The notes beneath the pieces were generated by a model. It saw nothing but the letters and a program-made list of their open reading frames with translations. It was not told the DNA's origin and searched no databases. Shown in pieces: positions 21,715 to 31,682 of a stretch of 64,000 nt of DNA. The position numbers and the translations under genes are program-made. Within the stretch, counting starts at the first letter, position 1. Each line of letters begins with the position of its first letter. This DNA is from Heloderma charlesbogerti (taxonomy: Eukaryota; Chordata; Lepidosauria; Squamata; Helodermatidae). The stretch lies in the NCBI GenBank assembly GCA_026122225.1, contig JANEZZ010002241.1:124001-188000 (forward strand), read 5' to 3'.

Positions 21715-21846
21715 ATGGCAAAGTTAAAGACACTGAATCGTGGAAGCTTAAAAATGCTTGATGACGAAATGCGAGTGTCTTTATCTAATATTCCACCAAA
21801 TATTGAAAAGCTGTGTTCATCCCATCAACCTCATACATCCCATTAA
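21715..21846 (+). pseudogene. hAT transposase C-terminal remnant
   Basis: An open frame reads MAKLKTLNRGSLKMLDDEMR, then VSLSNIPPNIEKLCSSHQ and PHTSH before TAA at 21844-21846. The pattern of a conserved L-V-L block, a P-x-I-x-x-L motif and a terminal Q-x-x-x-SH is how ZBED5/Charlie-like hAT transposases end. It lies in the expected place, about 310 bp before the right terminal repeat and on the strand running toward it. The catalytic and BED zinc-finger parts are absent. Family assignment rests on recall and should be tested. Confidence 0.55.
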
Positions 21847-22239
21847 AATGGTAAGTAGTTATTGGTGTTATTCAACTTTTTAAAATTCTTGCACATATTT
21901 ACATACTGTTACTCATAAATGACAACGATGTATGTTATTATCTTACAAATCATATATTTTTAAAAATATAAATGAAAGGTTTTCATGAGATATGTTGTAT
22001 CCCCATACATTTCATTATTACAATTAATGTATGTGTCTGTATCTCTTATAACGGGTTAGTTTAACCTCCAGTTTGCTAGTAAAACTAAATTACCGTGTCA
22101 TGAAATGATGCATGTCTAAAAAGTGTGTCAGCAACATGAAAAGTTTGGAAAGCTCTGGCTTAGAGTAACACCAGTTGTCTAAAACAATGAGAAACTGTCC
22201 CTGAAGGTTTCTGCCCCCCACATGTCATTCAGAACCAAT

Positions 22240-22725
22240 TCAGAACCAAATTTTCCAGTTAGCAACTACAGAAAAGAGCCAATCAAAAAGCAGAAAATTG
22301 AGGGCCGTTGGGGAAATACTTGGCTTAACAATACTACAAGTGAAAAGGATCTTGGAATTGTGGTAGATCACAAGCTGAATGTGAGCCAACCATGTGATGT
22401 GGCTGCAAAAAAGGCAAATGCTATTTTGGGCTGCATTAATAGAAGCATAGCTTCCAAATCATGTGAAGTACTAGTTCCCCTTGACTCAGCACTGGTTAGG
22501 AGTACTGTGGAGTACTGTGTCCAGTTCTGGGCACCACACTTTAAGAAGGATACAGACAAACTGGAGAGGGTTCAGAGGGCAACGAAAGGTGATAAGGGAC
22601 TGGAAACAAAGCCCTATGAGGGGCGACTGAAAGAACTTGAGAAGAGAAGACTGAGGGGAGATATGATAGCGCTCTTCAAGAAAGCAATAGAGCCCTGTGA
22701 AAAAGACAAGCACCATGTTTGTTCC
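22240..22725 (+). mobile_element. CR1 LINE fragment (end of reverse transcriptase ORF)
   Basis: The translation contains NTTSEKDLGIVVDHKLNVS, AKKANAILGCINRSIASKS, STVEYCVQFWAPHFKKD, LERVQRATKG and LEKRRLRGDMIALFK. This is the hallmark C-terminal sequence of CR1 ORF2, downstream of the polymerase palm. Both the upstream RT and the 3' UTR are missing or unrecognisable, and a short internal deletion is present near KGDKGLE. It is a decayed, non-functional fragment. Confidence 0.85.
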
Positions 22726-24276
22726 AACCCGGTTTGCTCGATTTTTACCTTTTGCTTAAGTCTGAACTTTATTAGCAGATTTTGATTTGTTTTGAGAGCT
22801 TTTTTGGTTCTTGCTTCCCTTTTGGGAGAAGAAGCGTCCTCCTTTCTCTTCTTGAACATTTTTTCTCTTGGCTTTGAGCCTTTTTTGGCTATCTTTCTCC
22901 AAGCCAGTTTCTCTGAGCCAGGCACCTGAGCAGCTCGGTGTAGTTTTTGCCTGCTATTTTATTTCACTCACTGCTGTAGCATGGGCTTCACAACACTTTT
23001 CAATTTAAAACATTGGCTTCACTCTCTACCTGGATTAATTTTCCCTACCTGGACTTTGCTGAGTTCTACACTCTGAATTCTAGGAGAGGTGTCTTTCAAT
23101 CTTCCTCTGGGTCCACGAAAGCCTGGTCTTTAGATCTCTGCTTAGGATAGGTAGCTATACAGTCTCCCCCCCGCCCCTTCCTTTTCTCTAAAAGTTTGGA
23201 CCATACTGCTATATAGCTGAAAGCTTCAAACACTGCATTTAACTTGCTTGAATTGGTGGAAGTTTAAGTACAGCTAAGCACAATTGAAACTGCTGCTGGG
23301 ATTACTTGGGCCTACTAACATTGTTTTGGGCCTACTAACATTGGGCCTACTAGTGTTGTGGGTTGTTTTTTTTTAATAGGCCTTAGCAAAAGTTAAACTG
23401 TGGTGTATTTTGCATAGTGTACACATGTATTTTCTTTGTAATCATTGCATGTTTCACATTTTACTTCTGTATAGGATGTTCTTCTGGATTTATTTTTATT
23501 TATAAACCATTCATATCTTAAGACTTCTCCTAATGGAGTCTTCTCCTCTGGCATGATTTCATTTGTTTAACAACTTAAAAGGGTATTCACTGTTTTCCTG
23601 CTTAGGTTTTAAAATACATTTTCAAACATATTGAACTTTTAGATAGCAGGGATCTGTATTAGCTTCCAATTTCCTGGCTTTGTGGGGTTTGGACCAATGT
23701 GAGATAGCCATATCGTCTGGTCTTTTAAACTGGCAGGTTTTTTGATGGTTGGACATCACTGAGTATATTACCACTATTCTGTCTCCAATGCAATTTATGA
23801 CCACTAGCTGAAGATCTGAGCTGAAAACTCTTTCAGTAAATATGATAAATATGTTTACAATATAATAGAGACATACTGTCTTTTGGTCACCTGCGAGACT
23901 CCCTCACAAGCTACTGTCATGTCACAGAATATTTATTTATTTAAATAATTTCTAACCCATTTTTAAAGCAAAGATTCTCAAATTGGCTTACAAAAATGTA
24001 AGTCAAAACAATTAAACAACAAATGAACTAAAACATAAAACAAAACAGGGTAAATGAGAATACCAGAACAGCACTAGAATAAAACCTAAATATCAGTTCA
24101 ATGTCTGAGCAAATGAAAAGTTCTTAGCTTGGCACTGCAGGCATATCAAACTAGGCACCAGTCAAGCAGCCTTGTGAAGAGTGTTCCATAATTTGGGTGT
24201 GACTACTGAAAAGGCCCTTTCCTTGGTCACCACCTGCCTAATCTCTGACTGGGGGCAGGAGCACTCACAGAGGGCC
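22726..24276. other. Intergenic, old repeats, no gene seen
   Basis: Includes a short direct repeat GGGCCTACTAACATTG near 23308-23350 and, at about 23930-24265, a dispersed repeat with CCATAATTTGGGTGTGACTA and AAAAGGCCCTTTCCTTGGTC blocks related to the one near 60850-61330. No exon recognised. Confidence 0.5.
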
Positions 24277-24284
24277 ACCAATAG

Positions 24285-25131
24285 TAGGGATGTACAAAAG
24301 CCACTTACCTTTTAACAAAATTGATTCGCAGTGGGGGGGAAGTGCCCCGTCCCTCCCCCCGAAATTCTGGTCGGGGGGAGGCGGTCCGTCCCTCCCCCCC
24401 CCCGAATCCTGGCCGGCCGGGTCTGCAAATGGCAGCGGCAGTAGCCGCTGCCATTTGCGTCCCTGCAGACAGCCGTGATAGGCTACGTAAATGTTTACAT
24501 AGCCTATCACGGCTGATTTAAAAGAAAAAAAAAACACGCGCGTACGCAAATGGCGGCGCCCATGGGTGCCGCCATTTGCGTTCCTTATTTTGACTCATCT
24601 TAGTCTACGTAAACATTTACGTAGACTAAGACGGCGAAAATAAGGGGAACGCAAATAGCGTACACGCTACGCTGTTTGTGTTCCCCTTATTTTCGCCGTC
24701 TTAGTCTACGTAAATGTTTACGTAGACTAAGATGAGTCAAAATAAGGAACACAAATGGCGGCGCCCATGGGCGCCGCCATTTGCGTACGCGCGTTTTTTT
24801 TTCTTCTTTTAAATCAGCCGTGGTAGGCTACGTAAACATTTACGTAGCCTATCACGGTATTTTTTAAAAATCTAGCCGTGATAGGCTACGTATATCTTTA
24901 CGTTGCCTATCAATTTTTTTTTTTTTTTACTGGAAATTGCGGTGGCGGCAGCCGGTCGGAAGACCGGCCGCCGAACCGCCGCCGCTGCTGCCGCCAGGAA
25001 GATTCGCCCAAGGTAAGTCCCGTCCCGGGGGGGGCGGGGGGGGCAGACCGTTTCGCCACTGATTTCGGGGGGCTGAATGTGCTGGCATTCGGCCTCCCCG
25101 AGATTCGTGGCGAAATTCTCTGACATCCCTA
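24285..25131. mobile_element. hAT-like non-autonomous element with recursive palindrome (copy B)
   Basis: The inverted ends TAGGGATGT and ACATCCCTA are flanked by an exact 8-bp duplication ACCAATAG (24277-24284 and 25132-25139), which defines the 847-bp element. The order matches copy A: two G/C-run repeats with CCGTCCCTCCCCCC (about 24348-24420), a chain of palindromes (24427-24912), then a right-hand segment with AAGGTAAGTCCCGTCCC and a G-run. No coding frame is credible. With copy A it defines a family of non-autonomous elements whose interior is mostly stacked palindromes. Confidence 0.88.
24473..24857. repeat. Palindrome composed of palindromes (copy B core)
   Basis: The centre lies near 24665 (GGGGAACGCAAATAGCG facing CGCTGTTTGTGTTCCCC). 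Outward on each side lie a TTAGTCTACGTAAA...TTTACGTAGACTAA hairpin (24598-24633 and 24699-24735), a GTACGCAAATGGCGGC...GCCGCCATTTGCG hairpin (24543-24580 and 24751-24787) and an ATAGGCTACGTAAA...TTTAC.TAGCCTAT hairpin (24478-24508 and 24824-24853). The arms are nearly identical over about 190 bp. Further unpaired hairpins of the same types flank it at 24427-24463 and 24875-24912. Confidence 0.88.
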
Positions 25132-25254
25132 ACCAATAGAGATTTTAATGCATGGGAAAGGCAGGTTAATGCAGGAGGTGTATGTGCATGTGGGACAGCT
25201 CGAATTTCCCCTGGCACCAAGCTGTACCACTGGGAAAATCTGCATTTGTTGAAT

Positions 25255-25745
25255 TTAAGAACATAAGAAGAGCCCTGCTGGATCAGACCAAAGGCCCAGT
25301 TAGTCCAGCATTCTGTTCACACAGTGGCCAAATTCCCACCAAAAGTCCACAAGCAGGCCTTGCGTACAACAACAGCAACTGGCATACAGAGGCATACTGC
25401 CTTTGATCCTGGAGATAATATATAGCTATCATGGGACTAGTAGCCATTGATAGCCTTATCCTCCATGAATTTGTCTAATCCCTCTTTACAGCTGTCCAAA
25501 CTGGTGGCCCTTACTAAATTTATTGGTAGCAAATTCCATAGTAACTATGCGCTGTGTGAAGAAATATTTCATCTGTCCCGAATGTCCCACCATTTAGTTC
25601 CATTGAATGACCCCGGGTTCTATGATTATGAGGGAGGAAAGCTCCCTCGCTCCATGCATAATTTTATACACCTCTATCATGTCCCCCCTTACTCACCTTG
25701 GTTCTAAGCTAAACAAATATTGTAACCTTTCCTCATAGAAGTGTT
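25255..25745 (+). repeat. Dispersed repeat, 'CTGGATCAG' family (longest copy)
   Basis: Runs from AAGAGCCCTGCTGGATCAG through CATTGATAGCCTTATCCTCC, GCAAATTCCATAGTAACTA, TGACCCCGGGTTCTATGATT and CACCTCTATCATGTCCCC. It gives the order of blocks used to recognise the other copies. Class not assigned. Confidence 0.75.
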
Positions 25746-25805
25746 ACTCCAGCCCCTTGATAGTTTTAGTTGTCCTTTTCTGCACCTTTTCCAGTTCTAC
25801 CAGTG

Positions 25806-26145
25806 CAGGCTCCAGGTTTATGAGGGCTCTTGGGCAAGACAACTTCAATGGGTCCACTTCCTCAGTAAATCTACTTTCTCACAACCATTGTCACCAGCTG
25901 CTATTGCTCCTCAGCCTCTTCCTCAATTGCTACTACTTGCTACCTTGACAGAGAGCCAGTGAACAAGTAGGCAGTGGTATCTACTGCTCCTCCTTCTGGG
26001 CAAGAGCAAGAGGCAGGGAACAAGCAGACTGCAATGATGAAGAGGAGCAATTCGGGGGGTGGTGTCTTGTAGTGGGCCCCTACTGGGGTGTGGGATCTCA
26101 GCAGGTGCCTTACCATACCTATTATTGACACCGACTCTGAGCTCT
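25806..26145. repeat. Unclassified dispersed repeat
   Basis: Second copy of the 12700-12995 family: GGGCTCTTGGGCAAGAC, CACCAGCTGCTATTGCTCC, CAGAGAGCCAGTGAACAAG, GTAGTGGGCCCC, in order. Diverged, with small insertions and deletions. Confidence 0.6.
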
Positions 26146-26458
26146 ACAATATCTTTTTTGAGGTCAGAGAATTTCTGTCATGTGAATACATTGTTACCTC
26201 TGTTGTTATTTTTGCTTTTAGCAAAACTGCGCTGGCTCCTTGGAAGAGCTGGGACATGGCCCTGTGTGTACTCATGGACATGAGTTAACTTGGAAGCAAG
26301 TCTCACTAAGTTAAATGGGACTAAACTTCATCACCAGGGCCAGCCCTTCTATTAGGCAGCGTGAGACAGCTGCCTTAGGCAGTTGATTTTGGGTACCATG
26401 AAAGAACAGCAAATTGTAGTTACTATTATTGTATGGTTAACAAACCATGGTTTGTTAG

Positions 26459-26592
26459 CATGGCTGAGTTCAAACAACACAACAACCCATGTTTCAACAA
26501 CTCACATTTCAATGACAACCTACACTCAACCCACAGTCAACTTTGAGTATGGGTTGAGTGTGGGTTGTCATGTTGTGTGAACCCAGCCATTA
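26459..26592. repeat. Palindromic MITE
   Basis: The left end ATGGCTGAGTTCAAACAACA with CAACAACCCAT is mirrored by TGGGTTGTCATGTTGTGTGA and ACCCAGCCAT. The whole 134 bp can fold as an imperfect hairpin. Flanking duplications are not evident. Confidence 0.75.
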
Positions 26593-27848
26593 TATCTTTA
26601 CTGCCAGGTAGGGGGAAAGGTGCTTGTAGTATTTTCTGCCTCAGGCGCCGAGATAACTTGTTTAGATTTGGGCACTATGTACCTTGATGGTATGTGTATG
26701 GGGGGAGGGGAGATTTGCTGCTCCACCTCTGGCAGCAAAACATCTTTGACCAGACCTCCTTATTGTAGCCTAAGAATGCTAGAGAGAAATAGAAGCCCTC
26801 CCTGCTACTACTGGCTCCAAAATTGCAGAATTGAGCCATATGTTCAAGCAAAAGAGTCTTAAGAGGAGCTCTGCTGGTTCAGACCAAATGTCCATCTAAT
26901 ATTAGCTGTTTTGATTGCTAGCTTGGTGGATCATTGTTATTGTAATTATATTTTTATTGTTTTATAAGAAAAAAAGTAGTATATAATACAAAATGAATTA
27001 AATATATTTGTGTACTGCAGAAGTAGATGGGAGTCAACAAGGAGCGGCATTTTCAAAATGCATCCCAAAATTAAAGAAGGGTGAGTCAAGTGTGCACCTC
27101 ACTAAGATGCCCTCTTGCTTGTTTCCTGAGATATTTTTGACATTAAAATGTTTTTAAAAGCCTATGAAGACATTATCAAGCAATGTGCTGTTGATGTAAC
27201 AAAAAAATCAGGAGGCTCAGCATATTACAAGAAATGCAGCTCATGTTTACTCAGAAGTAAGCCCTACTGTGTTCAATGGGACTTACTAGTGTGTGTTTAG
27301 GATTGCAGCTTTAGTTATTCATTAGAGCTCAACCTTCATATTGCAACCTGCCTGTTCAAGGTATCTGCAACATTCTTCACTCCAAACCTTCTCCGGTAAT
27401 TCCTGGTTTGCAGATGAGCAAATAACAGGTTTTAGCAAGACAGGTCAAACTCACAGAAGAGGCCAAGTGAAAAATGGGTCTAGTTGGTCTAAGCCCTGCC
27501 TGGACTATGATTTACAGTAACCGCAATTCCTCTGAAATCAGTCATTACCACAGTTGAAGGGTTAGAGCATTAACTCTCTTCAGCTTTGACTTAGTGTGCT
27601 TAGCCACTGGCTAAAACTGATTTTCATGGGATTACTTACGTAACGACTGACTGTAAATGTTCTGAATAGACACCAAAGCATTTATTAGCATGCATGCAAA
27701 AGGACTTCTGCTTCCTGTCCCAAAGCATTTCAGACTGTGTACATAAACAAGTCACTAAATGGTAACTGCACAGTTTATATCTTTTAGAGAACAGTCAAAA
27801 TATTTATAGAACCACTTTTTAATTGGCTTTTTGATGGAGCTTTGACAC
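26593..27848. other. Intergenic, no gene seen
   Basis: A/T-rich sequence with a short CAATCCTA-type repeat at about 27240-27310. No exon or RNA gene recognised. Confidence 0.55.
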
Positions 27849-27850
27849 TT

Positions 27851-28079
27851 GGCGTGCTTCCAGACGAGGCCTTTATTGTGCAATCGCCCTACCTTATTCA
27901 TGAAATTTTATGGGGGGTTCAGACCAACATTGTTGTCTTCCATTTGTAGTCCTCCTATGTTTTCCAGCCACTTCTTTTAACTTTTTTCTCACAAGAAAAA
28001 GATCAGTTGAGGAAGAAAAGATGGAATAGCTGCACAATGCCTCTGTTAGTCTGAGGAGCCTTGTGTCTGGAAGCACCCT
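27851..28079. mobile_element. MITE with GTGCTTCCAGAC inverted ends
   Basis: The ends GCGTGCTTCCAGAC and GTCTGGAAGCACCC are inverted copies enclosing about 230 bp. The interior (CTTTATTGTGCAATC, GGAATAGCTGCACAATG) is shared with the element at 45216-45440, so this is a two-copy family in the window. Confidence 0.75.
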
Positions 28080-28189
28080 CAGATGAAACAGATTAAAGTA
28101 GATGGAGGAAAAACAGCACAAGATCAAGCACGTGGTTTAATTCTCTGCTGCTGACGTTCACAGGGCTAGAACCTCACATGAGTGTCCAA

Positions 28190-28530
28190 TTGCTTCTGCA
28201 GCTCCTAAGAGCAGCCCTACTGGATCAGGCCAAACCTCTTCTTTTCAACAGATGTTTCTGGGAAACCAACGAACAGGATATGGATGCTCAGCATCTGATC
28301 ATGGAAGCTTCTCTTATCTATTATGGCTATCAGCTGCCAGCAGACATATTGTTTGTAAACTTCTCCAGTCTTTTAAGAAACCCATCTAAACTGATAGGCA
28401 GCACCACATCTTGCAGCAGTGAAGTCCACAAGTTAATGATGCATTGTGTGAAGATGTCTTTTCTTTGGTCTCTCCTGAATCTACTCCCACTCTATTTCAT
28501 TGACTGACCCCAAGTTCTAGCATTATGGGA
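28190..28530 (+). repeat. Dispersed repeat, 'CTGGATCAG' family
   Basis: GCAGCCCTACTGGATCAGGC, AAGTCCACAAGTTAATGATG, TGTGTGAAGATGTCTTTTC and TGACCCCAAGTTCTAGCATT mark a diverged copy. Confidence 0.65.
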
Positions 28531-28732
28531 TTGTGTGCTGATGAGTGTGTGCACTTCCACTCTCCTTTGAAGTAGGACAGGCTGCAGGACGCTCTTTGTG
28601 TTACTTACTCCTGGGTAGTGCTACCACCACCCATGTTTTCATACCTTTGTCTGAACACATGGACAATTCACTTACAGAATGCTCTCATGGAGAAGGACAG
28701 ACCTTTTTGCAAACTTCTTTTATACTCCCTAG

Positions 28733-29118
28733 GGCGCAGTCCTATCAGTTGTACCCTCAATGATTGGAAGCCCTTGAACTCAGAGGCTTCCAATCATCCA
28801 GTGCCTGGCGGGAGGAGCGGCAGATGCAATCTTCATCTCCCTGTCCTCCATTTTATGCTAGATGGGCTTTGGAGGGGGAGGCAAGGAGGCTGGAGAGTCT
28901 TCAGGACAGCTCATATCCTGGCCTCTCCAGTCTCCCCCCTCCTACTGAAACGCCCCCTTCCCCCCCTTTCTGAGGTCTGTAACCAACCTCAGAGAGCAGC
29001 TGGCATGGTGGGGGCAGATTTCTGACTCCCCGTCCCAAGGGCCTCCGGCCTTGGAAGAGGGAATCCAAATAATCCTATGGCCCCTCAGACAATGTCAAGG
29101 AGCCATAGGATTGCTCCT
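28733..29118. mobile_element. MITE of the GCAATCCTAT family
   Basis: The left end GGGCGCAGTCCTATCAG and right end CCATAGGATTGCTCC are inverted. Inside are the inverted AGAGGCTTCCAATCATCCAG and TGATTGGAAGCCC blocks. Related copies lie at 54552-54925 and around the L2 at 56808-60834. Confidence 0.65.
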
Positions 29119-30056
29119 CTAAAAGCTTCAGCATAGGCAAAATAGCTAAGGCAGCATGAGATCCCATGGCTATGCAAAAAAATTTAATCAACTTTGGAGC
29201 TCAAGTTAAAAGAATGTATTTATTTACATTAACATAAGAGAAATAAATATGCAGTTGCCTTAAAAAGGAAGAAAACCTAGCTTTACTAGCTGAACATTAT
29301 GATCTCTCAGGCAAATTGAGTAACATGTTTCTTCCTTTGTGCCCATGGCATGGGTCATCCCTGGCAGATTGTAGGTAGCATTTCAGAGACATTTGGAAAC
29401 TCATTGCTTGAATCTCTGGGGATTCAAGCAGAGGGTTGGGAGAGGAAAGGGGAAACCAGCCAATCAAATCAAGAGGAAACAGCCTTCCTTTACACACCTT
29501 AAAAGCTTCAGCACAGTTCCCCATGTAGGCAAAGGAGCCTGTCATAAACATCTATTAATGACCCAGAGGCGTGAATGGGAGTAAAATCATTTGGAGTTTC
29601 CTGGGAGACTAGATTAACTAAAAGGGAAACACTTTCAGTAGTTTTATGCAAAATGATGCCTATGGGCTGGCTTGCCTTTGAAATCAAGGAGACCAGGAGT
29701 CTTTGAGCAGAAATGGAAGGAAACAGGGGTTTGGGCCTTGGGTTTGTTACAGATGGCCAGGAATTTCCCTTTCTGCACCATTTCTAAATTTATAAATCTG
29801 TATCATATCCATCACCACCCATGCCTAGTGGGGCTAAACCTGCAACCCCACCATGATGTCATTAGCTGTTAGCATTTGATTAAAAAAACCATGTGATGTC
29901 ACCACAATCTCTGACCCATGCAAGCAGCAGCCAATGAATTGGAGGTGGGGAAACACTGAATATAGTAATGTCACATTGTACATCTGCTTTACCAAATATT
30001 ACTGGGGAGATGTATGGCATGTGTGCGTGTGTACAGCAGCTACAGAGACAAATACA
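29119..30056. other. Intergenic, no gene seen
   Basis: No exon, RNA or clear repeat recognised. The short open frames here have no family likeness. Confidence 0.5.
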
Positions 30057-30305
30057 CAGAGAACCAGTGTGGTGTAGTGGCAAGAGTGTTGGACTAGGAG
30101 CTGGGAGATCCGGGTTCTAGTCCCCACTCAGCCATGGAAGCTCACTGGGTGACTTTGGGCCAGCCACAGGCTCTCAGTCCAACCCACCTCACAGGGTTGT
30201 TGTTGTGAGGATAAAATGGAGAGGAGGAGGATAATGTAAGCCACCTTGGGTTCCTTGCAAGAGGAAAAAAGGCAGGGTATAAATGCAATAAATAAATAAA
30301 TAAAT
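30057..30305 (+). repeat. Sauria-type tRNA-derived SINE
   Basis: GTGTGGTGTAGTGGCAAGAG (box A region) and CCGGGTTCTAGTCCCC (box B region) are followed by AAGCTCACTGGGTGACTTTG, TCACAGGGTTGTTGTTGTG, CCACCTTGGGTTCCTTGC and a tail of AATAAATAAATAAATAAA. This copy is well preserved and supports a squamate source. Confidence 0.9.
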
Positions 30306-30319
30306 AAACAATAGTGCTT

Positions 30320-30775
30320 TTTAACACAGTAAAACTATGGAATTCACTGCCACAAGATGTAATGATGGCCAATGTGGATGGCGTTAAAGGGGGATTAGAC
30401 ATATTGATGGAGGATAAGGCTATCAATGGATTCTAGTGGTGATCAGAGATCTGAAGGCTTGAGGAAAAAACAGGGAAAACCCATTTGTTTAAAAATTTCC
30501 CAAAATCCCTGGGGGGGGGGGGCGGAGGAACGTGTTTTTTCTCATATATTTTTTTCTGCCCCCCCACCCCTTCACATCTCTAGTCATGATGGCTGTATAT
30601 TACCACTAGTATGCCTCTCAATACTAGTTGCTGGGGAACATGCTATTGCATATATGTTCTGCTTGTGGGTTTCGCACCAAGGCAACTAGCTGGCCAGTGT
30701 GGGAATATAATGCTGGGCTAGATAATCCTTTGGCCTGATCCAGCATAGCTCCTCTTACGTGCTTCTGTATCTCCC
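30320..30775 (-). repeat. Dispersed repeat, 'CTGGATCAG' family, interrupted
   Basis: A reversed copy: GGAATTCACTGCCACAAGAT, AAGGCTATCAATGG, then after an interruption at 30444-30582 ACTAGTTGCTGGGGAACATG, CTGATCCAGCATAGCTCC. The interruption is a MITE. Confidence 0.75.
30444..30582. mobile_element. Small hAT-like MITE inserted in an older repeat
   Basis: The inverted ends CAGAGATCTGAAGG and CTTCACATCTCTA are flanked by an 8-bp duplication GTGGTGAT (30436-30443) and GTCATGAT (30583-30590). Removing it restores the older repeat (CTAGTCATGATGGCT-type block), which supports the limits. The 139-bp body carries a G-run and a C-run that can pair. Confidence 0.75.
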
Positions 30776-31521
30776 CCCCCCCCAATAACTCGTAGCTAGT
30801 CGCATATTTCTGCAGGCTAAAACTTGTGATTTCCAGCACCAATTAAATATTACAGACACCACATTCACTATATATTTTGTACTACAATGTTTAATAAATT
30901 TAAATCTCACATTTACAAGTGCATTCTTTTGAAACATGACTATCTACCCAAACACACACAAAACCCCATCAATATTCTCAGGTCTCCAGTGTCTTTAGCT
31001 TTGAGTTTGTCATCAGCAAGAACAAAAAAAACGAAATACAAAACCACCAGAATTTCTCCTCCCTGCCCCTGTGGTTGGTATGTGCCCTAGCACTTTGTCC
31101 AGATGGTAGCTGACCTTGTTTTGGATAAACTGATTCCATGCAGGGTGGCAGCTAGAGTTAAGGTTCTTGGGTCTTTCCTGCCTTGAATACTTCTCTGGAT
31201 GTTTCCCATAGTAGTTTGCCTTAGCTTGGTTTGCTAGTTCCAGAAGACTTGGCTTGGCAGGGCTTCTGCTGCAACTTCCTTTGCTTTCTTGCCTGTGGGG
31301 CTTGCTGCCCTCTTTGCTGGCTGCTGAGGAAGCCCAGGAGACTCAAGGCTCTACTGGCTTATTTTCACCCTGCACTCCTATAGTTTTTTCCCCCCACTCT
31401 CTTATTTTATACACCTTTCTTTTCTTCCATTGTGCTTCAGCTCTGAGTACTTCTTACAGCTGGTTATAAGTGGATGGCAATGGATCATCTGGGTGTTGCA
31501 GGGAGAGGAAGTCAATACACA
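30776..31521. other. Downstream flank of TMEM171
   Basis: No coding exon recognised. On the minus strand this follows the candidate last exon of TMEM171 and may hold its 3' UTR, but no clear AATAAA was located. Confidence 0.4.
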
Positions 31522-31682
31522 TTAATTATTTACAGCTGCTTCTTTTGCCTTATATTTTTGAGACAGCTCAGAGGAATGATAGACAGCAGATAGTCTCAGA
31601 AGGTGAATCACTTCCTGACATTGCAGAGAGAATGAGCTGCTGTATGCAAGCAGCCAGGCCTGATACATCATCATTTTGTGCT
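31522..31682 (-). pseudogene. Candidate TMEM171 last coding exon, broken
   Basis: A strong acceptor (T-rich tract then AATTTTGCAG) precedes 31682 on the minus strand. In the expected phase the reading is AQNDDVSGLAACIQQL, then SAMSGSDSPSET. After a +1 shift it continues SAVYHSSELSQKYKAKEAAV and stops at 31522. Human TMEM171 ends with a segment containing ISGTNSSSEA and SELPPRYEEKENAA, so the homology is good. Two defects are visible: the base that completes the split codon from the previous exon makes TGA, and a one-base frame change lies between SPSET and SAVYH. Using the second AG as acceptor gives CTK and then a stop. Either the protein now ends early, or the sequence has errors, or the true acceptor differs. 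Confidence 0.5.

Larger units (their letters stand above)
20805..22157 (+). mobile_element. hAT-family element with transposase tail and CpG-rich core
   Basis: The inverted ends CAGAGCTTTCCAAACT and AGTTTGGAAAGCTCTG are flanked by an 8-bp duplication GCCTAGAG (20797-20804) and GCTTAGAG (22158-22165, 7 of 8 matching). The 1353-bp element has a perfect 24-bp inverted repeat near its left end (20953-21021), a CpG-rich block (about 21050-21660) and, on the plus strand, what appears to be the last 43 codons of a transposase (21715-21846). It looks like an internally deleted copy of an autonomous hAT element that kept both ends. Confidence 0.85.

Noticed and set aside
22222..22785. A 187-codon host gene
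   Set aside because: The translation is a CR1 LINE reverse transcriptase C-terminus with an internal deletion; the last codons run into unrelated DNA.
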